Below, piece after piece: positions 1-5,723 of a DNA stretch of 12,520 nt. The DNA lies in NCBI GenBank assembly GCA_958354085.1, contig CATWUX010000058.1, forward strand, positions 1 through 12,520, written 5' to 3'. Origin of the DNA: an uncultured Oscillospiraceae bacterium. Its GTDB lineage: Bacteria; Bacillota; Clostridia; Oscillospirales; Acutalibacteraceae. Under the pieces are notes generated by a model, which did no database searches, was not told the origin of the DNA, and saw nothing but the letters and a program-made list of their open reading frames with translations. The first letter of the stretch is position 1. The number at the start of each line of letters is the position of its first letter. A program made the position numbers and the translations under genes.

Positions 1-1
1 G

Positions 2-121
2 CAGGAAAACGACTGTATTTTCCTCATGCGCCGCCAGATCCGTGACATTGCCGGCCGCCTGTCGCAAATCGAGCGCTCGCTGCCGGAGGAAAAACAAGGA
101 GAAGAACCATATGACAATTGA
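2..121 (+). CDS. C-terminal end of a CDS that starts before the window
   Basis: An open frame runs from the window edge to a TGA at 119-121 and gives 39 residues, largely charged and helical, containing NDCIFLMRRQIRDIAGRL. Its stop lies inside the next gene, which starts at 111, so the two are translationally coupled. In Clostridia, DRTGG proteins often follow a [FeFe]-hydrogenase-like iron-sulfur protein whose C-terminus has a similar 'xDCIFxLR' stretch after a Cys-rich cluster motif. From that memory of the context I suspect such a protein here, but no domain is visible in the fragment, so the product stays unassigned. Confidence 0.6.
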   Translation, partial: QENDCIFLMRRQIRDIAGRLSQIERSLPEEKQGEEPYDN

Positions 122-446
122 TAAGTTAGCAGCGGCGCTGGCGCTGGAAACCGTGGCCGCCGGCGATGCGGATACGCCGGTCACCGGCGGTTACTGCGGC
201 GATCTGCTCAGCTGGGTTATGGGACGCGCCCATTCCGGCGACGCGTGGATCACGGTCATGGGCAATGTCAACGCCATCGCGGTAGCAGTGCTGGCGGACG
301 CGGCGTGCATTATTCTGGCAGAGAATTCGCCGCTGGACGACGACGCCCGCGTGCGCGCACAATCACAAGGCGTGACCGTACTGCGCAGCCCCAAGCCCGC
401 TTATACGCTGGCTGTGGAGCTGCACCAAGCGCTGGCGGCGGAATAA
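111..446 (+). CDS. DRTGG-domain protein (HPr-kinase-like regulatory domain)
   Basis: A protein of 111 residues that is essentially one DRTGG domain. The N-terminal half carries the typical VTGGYCGDLLSWVMG stretch (about residues 23-37), followed by alternating strands and helices (AWITVMG, AVAVLADAACIILAE) and an end rich in Ala and Leu. I chose ATG at 111 because the family begins with an M-T-(I/V)-x-x-L pattern and an AGGAG site lies about 9 bases upstream; an earlier in-frame start at 42 would run through the upstream gene. Stand-alone DRTGG proteins in Clostridia sit in operons with iron-sulfur/hydrogenase-like proteins and anti-sigma-type ATPases. They are presumed to be regulatory nucleotide-binding modules, with no reaction established. 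The start overlaps the end of the preceding gene, so this is an operon. Confidence 0.8.
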   Translation: MTIDKLAAALALETVAAGDADTPVTGGYCGDLLSWVMGRAHSGDAWITVMGNVNAIAVAVLADAACIILAENSPLDDDARVRAQSQGVTVLRSPKPAYTLAVELHQALAAE

Positions 447-454
447 CCGGCCGG

Positions 455-724
455 TCATGCGCGCTCCTGCACGGTCACCGAAACGGTGTCGCCCGGCTGT
501 TTGCCAATGCGGGCGCGAATGTCCTTACGTATGCCGATTATGTGATACGGCGTCTGCCGGCGTACCAGAATCCCGTCGTACGGCACCCCGTCAAAGGTCG
601 CGTGGACTTTTACGCGCCCTTTCCCGAATTCGGCACGCACATCGCCCGGAAATATCACATAAGCTCCGTCTATATCCGGTACTTTTTGAATCGTCGCGTC
701 AAACCGATAGATTTTGGCGTTCAT
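455..724 (-). CDS. DUF1905-domain protein
   Basis: A protein of 89 residues that covers a whole DUF1905 domain. Visible family features are an N-terminal strand with Y-RFDATIQK, the segment DGAYVIFPGDVRAEFGKGRV (residues about 19-38), KVHATFDGVPYDGILV, HIIGIRKDIRARIGK and the ending GDTVSVTVQE. The fold is a small beta barrel of unknown biochemical function; in other proteins it is often fused to a YdeI/OmdA-like domain, which is absent here. ATG at 724 is preceded by GGAGG about 8 bases upstream. It is convergent with the DRTGG gene with only 8 bases between the two stops, so the + transcript probably runs through this gene in antisense. Confidence 0.82.
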   Translation of the reverse strand: MNAKIYRFDATIQKVPDIDGAYVIFPGDVRAEFGKGRVKVHATFDGVPYDGILVRRQTPYHIIGIRKDIRARIGKQPGDTVSVTVQERA

Positions 725-792
725 CGCATGGCCTCCGTTTCTTCACAAGTTTTCCCCCACTTTCAGGAATTACACGGTGTGTATAATATGGT

Positions 793-838
793 AAGACCAG
801 CCTGCCCGCATGTTATCGCGGGCAGGCTGGTCTTTTTC
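793..838 (+). terminator. 17-bp perfect hairpin with T-tract
   Basis: The arms 793-809 and 818-834 are perfectly complementary over 17 bp, GC-rich in the middle, with an 8-base loop and TTTTTC at the end on the + strand. That is a textbook intrinsic terminator for + transcription coming from the DRTGG operon. Read on the - strand, the same stem follows the kinase stop (849) by 15 bases but is followed by a poor U-run, so it may work weakly in both directions. Confidence 0.85.
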
Positions 839-848
839 AATCGATTTG

Positions 849-1742
849 TTACAGCGCTTTTTCCGCGGCGAGTACTTCGGCCAGCGTGGGAACCGATCCG
901 GCGGCGCCTTTACGCGAAACCGCAATCGAGGATGCCAACGACGCGCGGCGCAGGATGGTTTTCATCGGCAGCTCCTGCAACAGCCCCGCGAGGAAATACC
1001 CGGTAAACGTGTCGCCCGCCGCCGTGGTATCCACCGCTTGCACGGGGAAAATGTCCTGCCGCAGCCGCTGCTGCGCATCCGCATAGAGTGAGCCGTCTTT
1101 GCCCAGCGTCAGCATCACGCCGCAGCCCGGATAACGGGCCAGCAGCGTATCCACGATAGCGTCCGGCGAAGTCGCACCATCCGCGATCTCCTGTCCCTCG
1201 ATCTCGTTCAGAATGAACCACCGCACATATTCCAGCGGCACTTCACGCAGCTTATCGTTGAACGGCGAAGGATTCAGCGCGATCCGCATCCCTTTTTCAT
1301 ACGCTTTTTTTACGATCAGCGGCAGCTGATTGATTTCATTTTGCAGCAACAGGATATCCCCGCTCTCGCAGCCGGCCAGCACCTCGTCCACAAACGCCTC
1401 GTCCATCTGCTGGTTGGTACCACCGAACAGCAGGATGCAGTTCTGCCCTTTTTCGTCCACCTGAATGATCGCGTGCCCGCTGGAGCCTTCGCCCTGCTTC
1501 ACCATCGACACATCCACGCCGGACTGCACCAAAGTGTCCTTGAGAAAAGCTCCCTCGGCACCGATCTTTCCCGCATGTACTACCGGCGCACCCGCGCGCG
1601 CCAGTGCTATGGATTGGTTAAGCCCTTTTCCGCCCGCGAAACGTTCCATGTTCGTGGAGCTGATCGTCTCGCCCGGCCGCACAAAGTGCTCAACCGTGTA
1701 GACATAATCAATGTTTAAAGAACCAATATTACAAACCTTCAT
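849..1742 (-). CDS. PfkB-family carbohydrate kinase, ribokinase-like
   Basis: A protein of 297 residues, close to the usual 300-310 of ribokinases. It should transfer the ATP gamma-phosphate to a sugar in the cytoplasm. Visible motifs are the N-terminal NIGSLNIDYVY strand, the glycine pair of the PfkB signature FAGGKGLNQ (residues 36-43), NPSP (157-160), NEIEG (179-183), LGKDGS (213-218) and the anion-hole/catalytic motif DTTAAGDTFTGYF (238-250) with Asp244 as likely base. The order GGKG-N-Q, NPSP and TAAGD is ribokinase-like, but the substrate cannot be fixed from sequence and no transporter or other sugar gene lies beside it. I use ATG at 1742, with a GGGGAAAG site about 6-12 bases upstream; an in-frame ATG at 1766 exists but fits the family start less well. 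It appears monocistronic, with a promoter just upstream. Confidence 0.88.
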   Translation of the reverse strand: MKVCNIGSLNIDYVYTVEHFVRPGETISSTNMERFAGGKGLNQSIALARAGAPVVHAGKIGAEGAFLKDTLVQSGVDVSMVKQGEGSSGHAIIQVDEKGQNCILLFGGTNQQMDEAFVDEVLAGCESGDILLLQNEINQLPLIVKKAYEKGMRIALNPSPFNDKLREVPLEYVRWFILNEIEGQEIADGATSPDAIVDTLLARYPGCGVMLTLGKDGSLYADAQQRLRQDIFPVQAVDTTAAGDTFTGYFLAGLLQELPMKTILRRASLASSIAVSRKGAAGSVPTLAEVLAAEKAL

Positions 1743-1773
1743 ACCAATCTTTCCCCTTTCTCCCATCGGGGAA

Positions 1774-1802
1774 AGTATAACACACCAAAAAGCAAAAGTC
1801 TA
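1774..1802 (-). promoter_or_regulatory. sigma-A-type promoter of the sugar kinase
   Basis: On the - strand TAGACT (1797-1802) and TATACT (1774-1779) are separated by 17 bp. The start of transcription would fall near 1767, about 25 bases before the chosen ATG. The -35 box matches 4 of 6 and the -10 box 5 of 6 consensus positions. Confidence 0.6.
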
Positions 1803-1829
1803 TGGAAACCGGAAAGATTAGCCAAAATA

Positions 1830-1946
1830 CTATACCCGCGTCTTCACCCGGTTGTGTTCCGCCAGCCAACGTACGGTATCCTGCAATGTTTCGGTCAGAG
1901 GGCGCGGTTGATAGTGCAGCTCTTTCGTTGTCTTAATGATTACCAT
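1830..1946 (-). pseudogene. C-terminal remnant of an NAD-dependent sugar epimerase/dehydratase
   Basis: The - strand encodes 38 residues from ATG at 1946 to a TAG at 1830, including KELHYQPRPLTETLQDTVRW. This matches the conserved C-terminal tail of extended SDR epimerases and dihydroflavonol-reductase-like proteins (pattern 'ELGYxPRPLxExLxDTVxW'). The NAD-binding N-terminus and the YxxxK catalytic region are absent: upstream the frame continues into AT-rich sequence with no recognisable homology. It is therefore a leftover 3' end, probably produced when the neighbouring DNA (about 1950-4090) was inserted or the rest of the gene was deleted. Translation is not expected. The assignment rests on a short but characteristic stretch. 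Confidence 0.65.
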
Positions 1947-2042
1947 AAATAACGTAACCATACACACAACAGCTACATAGACTGTTTTTAAGCAAAATTT
2001 TGATTCCCCATCACCGCCATCTGTATTATATCTACATTTTTC

Positions 2043-2071
2043 TTGATTTTGCGCGATTAATATTGTATAAG
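2043..2071 (+). promoter_or_regulatory. possible upstream sigma-A promoter of the surface-protein gene
   Basis: TTGATT (2043-2048) and TATAAG (2066-2071) are spaced 17 bp apart in an AT-rich stretch. Transcription would start near 2078, upstream of the tandem boxes at 2109-2128. The region is AT-rich, so a chance match is possible. Confidence 0.35.
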
Positions 2072-2108
2072 CAAATCAAAGTCACAAGTTTTTCCAATTT
2101 TTTCATTT

Positions 2109-2142
2109 GTGAGACCAACTTGAGACCAGCGCGTTCTATACT
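2109..2142 (+). promoter_or_regulatory. SARP-like activator promoter: two 11-bp-spaced direct repeats plus TATACT
   Basis: Two copies of a GAGACCA core (2111-2117 and 2122-2128; longer forms GTGAGACCA and TTGAGACCA) lie 11 bp apart. The second core ends exactly 8 bp before TATACT (2137-2142), and no -35 box stands at the normal distance. The same arrangement occurs before the - strand gene at 3529-4002. Transcription would start near 2149, about 47 bases before the surface-protein ATG. Tandem heptamers with an 11-bp period, 8 bp from the -10 box, are the known target layout of SARP regulators, and one is encoded at 9334-10554. That this protein binds here is inference. Confidence 0.65.
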
Positions 2143-2195
2143 AAAAACAACAAAGAGGTTATGCGATATGCCTTTTGAAAGGAAGTCAACCCGCT

Positions 2196-3221
2196 ATGAA
2201 AACAACAACCAATAAATTTCTTGCCGCTTTAGCCGCTATAGCCGTTCTGGCAGTGTGCTTTGTCATGTTTGCCGGCGCCGCCGTAAATGTGCAGGATATC
2301 ACCTTCATCAAAAAAGAGAACACGGCTTTCGGCAAGGAAAACATTTGCATCGATTTGACCGACTACGCAATCGTCGGAATCAAGCAGTCCACCTATTTGC
2401 TGGTGTGGACAGCGGAATCGCAGGATGCTTCCACACAGGAAGCGATCATAGCGGCTATGAAGCAAGCCGATAGTTCCATCGCACAATCCGTGGAAAACGT
2501 CGAGTTTTATAACGGCGCGGGCGTATTCGCCAAACCGGATTGGGTTAAAGGAGGCAGTTTCGGGCGCTACGAAACGATCCAGGAAAACGGTGTCTGGTAT
2601 TTGAAAGTGAACTCTTCCGACAAGGTGAGTCACTTCCTGTTAGGCCAAAAACCCGCTTCGACTACGACTACTACAACAACGACAACCGAGCCGACTACGA
2701 CTACCACAACCGAGCCGACTACGACTACCACAACCGAGTCGACTACAACCACTACGACCGAGCCGACCACGACTACCACAACTGAGCCGACTACGACCAC
2801 CACGACCGAGTCGACCACGACTACCACGACTGAGTCGACCACGACTACGACAACCGAGCCGACCACGACTACGACAACCGAGCCGACCACGACCACCACG
2901 TCGAAGCCGACTACGACCACCACGACCGAGCCGACTACGACCACTACGACCGAGCCGACTACGACCACTACGACCGAGCCGACCACGACCACTACAACCG
3001 AGCCGACCACGACCACTACAACCGAGCCGACCACGTCGGAGCCGGTTTCGACCACCACTACGGATATAGAGGAAATCATTGAAGATGAAGATCCCCCGCT
3101 GGTGGATCTGCCGGATTCGCAATCCCCGCAAACCGGTTATCAGCTGCCGTTGGCTCTCCTGGGAATTATCGCTCTTTCGACAACCACTATTTGCGTTTTG
3201 AACCATAAAAAAGAAAATTAA
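2196..3221 (+). CDS. secreted Thr-rich cell-wall-anchored protein with SPQTG sorting signal
   Basis: A protein of 341 residues with a full Gram-positive surface layout. It has a signal peptide (residues 1-28, basic start, hydrophobic core, likely cut after AGAA), a globular domain of about 125 residues that I do not recognise (30-155), then 15 repeats of the type TTTTTTEP or TTTTTTES (about 156-278). An acidic linker and a C-terminal sorting signal follow: SPQTG (310-314), a hydrophobic helix and the basic tail HKKEN. SPxTG resembles the class B sortase motif known from Clostridioides difficile (S/P-PxTG) rather than LPxTG. The Thr repeat is probably a wall-spanning, possibly glycosylated stalk that displays the N-terminal domain. 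ATG at 2196 has AAAGGAAG 10 bases upstream; the TTG at 2175 overlaps that site. No sortase gene is in the window. Confidence 0.85.
   Translation: MKTTTNKFLAALAAIAVLAVCFVMFAGAAVNVQDITFIKKENTAFGKENICIDLTDYAIVGIKQSTYLLVWTAESQDASTQEAIIAAMKQADSSIAQSVENVEFYNGAGVFAKPDWVKGGSFGRYETIQENGVWYLKVNSSDKVSHFLLGQKPASTTTTTTTTTEPTTTTTTEPTTTTTTESTTTTTTEPTTTTTTEPTTTTTTESTTTTTTESTTTTTTEPTTTTTTEPTTTTTSKPTTTTTTEPTTTTTTEPTTTTTTEPTTTTTTEPTTTTTTEPTTSEPVSTTTTDIEEIIEDEDPPLVDLPDSQSPQTGYQLPLALLGIIALSTTTICVLNHKKEN
2661..3029 (+). repeat. tandem 24-bp repeats encoding (Thr)6-Glu-Pro/Ser units
   Basis: Fifteen in-frame units, the first 33 bp and the other fourteen 24 bp long, encode six Thr (first unit nine) followed by EP, ES or once SKP. 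Third codon positions vary (ACT, ACC, ACA, ACG) so units are not identical, but neighbouring units from about 2930 onward are almost identical, which suggests recent duplication. The opposite strand shows a long Val/Gly open frame only because of this composition. Confidence 0.95.
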
Positions 3222-3230
3222 CACCTAACA

Positions 3231-3281
3231 AACGAACCCGATCGCTTTACGGAAACCGTAAGGCGGTCGGGTTCGTTTTGT
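3231..3281 (+). terminator. terminator of the surface-protein gene
   Basis: The arms 3231-3252 and 3256-3277 pair over 22 positions (two G-U pairs) around an AAA loop, and the stem runs into TTTTG. It begins 9 bases after the surface-protein stop codon. Confidence 0.9.
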
Positions 3282-3472
3282 TCTCTGTCCGCACTTCCCG
3301 TGGCTGGCGCTTATTGCAGCGGCCGGTGTCTTTTCTCTTTGCGGAAATATTCGATGCTTCAAAAACCATTCCCATTGATTGGCAATCGTCGGCCGGGCGA
3401 TCCACTCTTGTTTGACCGCACTATCATCGGCTCACCTGATCCACCTGCCAGAACAGCAGGCATGGTTACTGC
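3282..3472. other. gap between two terminators, no gene recognised
   Basis: Both convergent neighbours have their own terminator, and this stretch lies between the two. I see no gene with a ribosome site. One + frame (3289-3378) reads PHFPWLALIAAAGVFSLCGN and then a short polar tail to a TGA, with GC-rich third positions and a membrane-helix look. It could be a decayed end of a membrane protein, but it has no start and no identifiable relative. Confidence 0.4.
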
Positions 3473-3508
3473 AAAAAAGCTGCCGTCCTATTCCGGACGG
3501 CAGCTTTT
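3473..3508 (-). terminator. terminator of the 157-residue protein gene
   Basis: The 14-bp perfect stem 3475-3488/3495-3508 with a 6-base loop is followed on the - strand by a run of T (six in all), 20 bases after the stop codon at 3529. On the + strand only four T follow, so it mainly serves the - strand gene. Confidence 0.9.
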
Positions 3509-3528
3509 CCGTATGGCTTATAGAGATT

Positions 3529-4002
3529 TTATTCCCATTCGATCTTGGGCTCTTCGCAGCCGTCCTGCATGGCTTCATCAATCAGGCGGATCATTTCCAA
3601 TGTGCTGCGAAAATATTGTCGCTTATTTTGTTCGACCCAATGAATAGTCCCCTGCCAAGTGGCATTCATGCGAAACTGCACATGAATCACAAAAGTCCCT
3701 TTACTTTTTTCCGCATTATCGCTCACGGCGTTACTCACCCTTTCCTTTATCGTCTGTTGCGGCCGCTTTCGCTTGTCCGTTTTCAAAAAATGACGGTACT
3801 CTTCAAAGCAACTTGGAAACGACAGCGAATCAAACAGCCCCTCCAGCTGCCGTAAAAGCTCTACATCGTCGGAAAAAGGCATGGTTTTATCATAAAATGC
3901 ATTGTATAGCTGACCGACCGGCACATGGTTGACATACGATGTAATCGTCACCGTTGCAATAGTCGACATAGCAGTTACCAATGTTTGTTCCTTACATTCC
4001 AC
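3529..4002 (-). CDS. uncharacterised protein, co-regulated with the Thr-rich surface protein
   Basis: A soluble, charged protein of about 157 residues with no signal peptide or membrane segment. I do not recognise a named family. The C-terminal half (residues about 100-150) has a beta-rich stretch, GTFVIHVQFRMNATWQGTIH, then WVEQNKRQYFRSTLEMIRLIDEA. I have the impression of having met similar 'NATWQG...FRS-LEMI-LID' tails in other small Clostridia proteins, but I cannot attach a name. The start is uncertain: GTG at 4002 (GGAAAGG 9 bases upstream), TTG at 3981 (AAGGAA 6 bases upstream) or ATG at 3969 (no good site). All lie downstream of the promoter at 4035-4068; the open frame beyond 4002 is promoter DNA. 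The gene follows pilT on the same strand by about 90 bases with no terminator between, so it may also be reached by pilus-operon transcripts. Confidence 0.65.
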   Translation of the reverse strand: MECKEQTLVTAMSTIATVTITSYVNHVPVGQLYNAFYDKTMPFSDDVELLRQLEGLFDSLSFPSCFEEYRHFLKTDKRKRPQQTIKERVSNAVSDNAEKSKGTFVIHVQFRMNATWQGTIHWVEQNKRQYFRSTLEMIRLIDEAMQDGCEEPKIEWE

Positions 4003-4034
4003 ATGATTCAGCCTTTCCGCTTTTCTATATTCAT

Positions 4035-4068
4035 AGTATAGCGTATGCCGGTCACAAACTGGTCTCAA
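4035..4068 (-). promoter_or_regulatory. SARP-like activator promoter, twin of the one at 2109-2142
   Basis: On the - strand TTGAGACC (4061-4068) and TTGTGACC (4050-4057) are spaced 11 bp, and nine bases after the second copy comes TATACT (4035-4040). Taken as heptamers (GAGACCA, GTGACCG), the second ends 8 bp before the -10 box, exactly as in the surface-protein promoter. No -35 box stands at 16-18 bp. Transcription would start near 4028, just ahead of the ribosome site for the GTG start at 4002. Confidence 0.65.
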
Positions 4069-4091
4069 AATTTTCGACAATTTTCATCCTG

Positions 4092-5159
4092 CTACCCATC
4101 CAGCTTTTTTGATAACAGCTCCGGCGCCGCACTATACATCAGAGCACATTCTTTTGTGATCTGCCCGGAACGATATAAACGAAGAATGTCCATATCCATA
4201 GTCTGCATCCCCTGATTGGCACCGGCATACAAGACGTTATCCATTTGATGGACCTTAGCTTCGCGGATCATCGTGCGAATCGCCGGCGTAGCGGTCATGA
4301 TCTCGAACGCGGGCACCAGGTGCCCGTGAATATCCGGCAAAAGCTGCTGCGATACCACCGCCTGCAGCACCATCGACAGCTGCACACGAATCTGCTGCTG
4401 CTGATTGGCCGGGAACACATCAATAATGCGGTCGATCGTTTTTGCCGCCCCGATGGTATGCAGGGTTGAAAGCACCAGCTGACCGGTTTCGGCGGCCGTC
4501 AGCACCGTACGAATCGTCTCAAAATCCCGCATCTCCCCGACCAGTATCACATCGGGTGCCTGCCGCAGAGCCGCACGAAGAGCCACCGCATAGTCGTCGG
4601 TATCGTGCGTAATCTCCCGCTGACTCACAATGCAGCGGCGATGTGCGTGCAGATATTCGATCGGATCCTCCAGCGTGATAATATGCCCTTCGCGCGTCCG
4701 GTTGATACGGTCGATCATACACGCCAGCGTCGTGGATTTGCCGTTGCCGGCGGGACCCGTGATAAGGATCAGCCCCTTTTGACGGCTGCACAGATCCATC
4801 ACCGCCGGCGGAATCTGCAGTATCTGCGGATCCGGCAGTTCAAACGATACCACCCGCAGCACAGCGGAAAGCGTACCGCGCTGCCTATAAGCGCTGCAGC
4901 GGAAACGGCCCAGTCCTTTCACCGAAAAAGAAAAATCGTCGTCGCCGGTTTGCAAAAGGCGCTGCATATCCCGCCCGTTATCCAGCAAATAGGTCTGACG
5001 CAAAAGCTCAGCTGTATCCTCGCCGGTCAGCCGCTCCTCCTGCACCCGTAACACACGGCCGTTCATTTTGAAGGAGATCGAACCGCCCGCCACGATCAGA
5101 ATATCCGACGCTTTATGTTCAATCGCTTCCTGCAAAATAATCAAAATGTCCTGTTTCAT
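4092..5159 (-). CDS. pilT: PilT-type secretion/twitching ATPase
   Basis: A protein of 355 residues, about the usual PilT length. PilT is a cytoplasmic hexameric ATPase that drives pilus retraction. All family boxes are visible: N-terminal HKASDILIVAG (15-25), GDDDFSFSVKGLGRFRCSAY (72-91), Walker A GPAGNGKST (135-143), Asp box ITLEDPIEYLH (161-171), Walker B VILVGEMRD (204-212), His box LSTLHTIGAAK (230-240) and AIRTMIRE (293-300), the form of the AIRNLIRE motif typical of PilT and not of PilB/GspE. The PilB-specific N-terminal domain and Cys-type zinc motif are absent. ATG at 5159 follows a TTG at 5162; the ribosome site (AAAGG) is somewhat far upstream. It is the last clear pilus gene of the operon, 36 bases after the previous gene, and the only motor encoded here. 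Confidence 0.93.
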   Translation of the reverse strand: MKQDILIILQEAIEHKASDILIVAGGSISFKMNGRVLRVQEERLTGEDTAELLRQTYLLDNGRDMQRLLQTGDDDFSFSVKGLGRFRCSAYRQRGTLSAVLRVVSFELPDPQILQIPPAVMDLCSRQKGLILITGPAGNGKSTTLACMIDRINRTREGHIITLEDPIEYLHAHRRCIVSQREITHDTDDYAVALRAALRQAPDVILVGEMRDFETIRTVLTAAETGQLVLSTLHTIGAAKTIDRIIDVFPANQQQQIRVQLSMVLQAVVSQQLLPDIHGHLVPAFEIMTATPAIRTMIREAKVHQMDNVLYAGANQGMQTMDMDILRLYRSGQITKECALMYSAAPELLSKKLDG

Positions 5160-5195
5160 CAAGGAAAAACCATACCTTTCCGGAGCGCGTTCGGA

Positions 5196-5723
5196 TTACT
5201 CACCCGTCCACAGATTCCAATCGTCACCATCGTCCCACTCGCCGGCCTTATTCTCCACGCGGCGGCTTACCACACGATACCGCAAAGCATCGGTCAACGG
5301 TAAAATCTCCACCTGCGTACGCAGCTGCCGATCCTCGCCCGCCGGCAATACAAAAACAGCCGACCGGCTGTCGCTTTGTTCCAATATATCCAATTGCGCA
5401 AGGCGGCGCGCTGTCAGCTGTTCATAAGCCGCCTGTATCTCCATATCGGCCGATAAGTCGAATTCTGTCGTCTCTCCCTGCGCATAGCGCGCCGTGTCCG
5501 CCCGCGCCATCAGCAGTGCCTCATCAATCTCCCGCAGCAGGGCATCCGCCTGCACATCCGCGGCATAATAAGACTCCACCGCTTGCTGCTGTTTGCGTGT
5601 CAGCCGCATGTCAGCACGTGCCGAAACCAGCGACAATACGCTGAAAGTTGTCAGGCATAAGACAACAAAAATCATCAGTATCGAGGAAGCGCCCATGCCG
5701 CCGAAGCCCTTTTTCTGCGTCAT
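5196..5723 (-). CDS. PilX-like minor pilin or T4P-associated membrane protein
   Basis: A protein of 175 residues with a short basic start (MTQKKGFGGMGASS), one hydrophobic helix (about 13-34, ILMIFVVLCLTTFSVLSLV), then an amphipathic helix with RADMRLTRKQQQAVESYYAA. The layout, including a helix with 'A..SYYAAD' after the membrane segment, resembles PilX-type minor pilins, but Glu5 and a normal prepilin cleavage site are missing (KKG-F is the only candidate, with Gly at +5). The remaining part is mostly soluble and ends with an acidic, Trp-containing tail (GEWDDGDDWNLWTGE). Its ATG overlaps the preceding stop codon by ATGA, so it is coupled to the gene before it. The role is inferred from position and shape only. 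Confidence 0.65.
   Translation of the reverse strand: MTQKKGFGGMGASSILMIFVVLCLTTFSVLSLVSARADMRLTRKQQQAVESYYAADVQADALLREIDEALLMARADTARYAQGETTEFDLSADMEIQAAYEQLTARRLAQLDILEQSDSRSAVFVLPAGEDRQLRTQVEILPLTDALRYRVVSRRVENKAGEWDDGDDWNLWTGE

Noticed and set aside
245..1091. Overlapping + strand open frames across the DUF1905 and kinase genes
   Set aside because: Arg/Ala/His-rich shadow frames opposite clearly coding genes with strong family matches.
2661..3029. CRISPR-like or other spaced repeat array
   Set aside because: The repeats are contiguous, in frame and code for Thr-Glu-Pro units; there are no unique spacers.
2630..3224. Long - strand open frames rich in Val-Gly or Arg-Gly-Ser
   Set aside because: They are mirror images of the Thr-repeat array on the + strand; they have no ribosome site and no protein-like composition.
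3300..3855. + strand frames covering the end of the surface-gene gap and the 157-residue gene
   Set aside because: They run through two terminator hairpins, lack ribosome sites, and are antisense to a gene with its own promoter and terminator.
4092..5159. PilB/GspE assembly ATPase as an alternative call
   Set aside because: There is no long N-terminal GspE domain and no Cys-type zinc motif, and the PilT-type AIRTMIRE and HKASDI segments are present.
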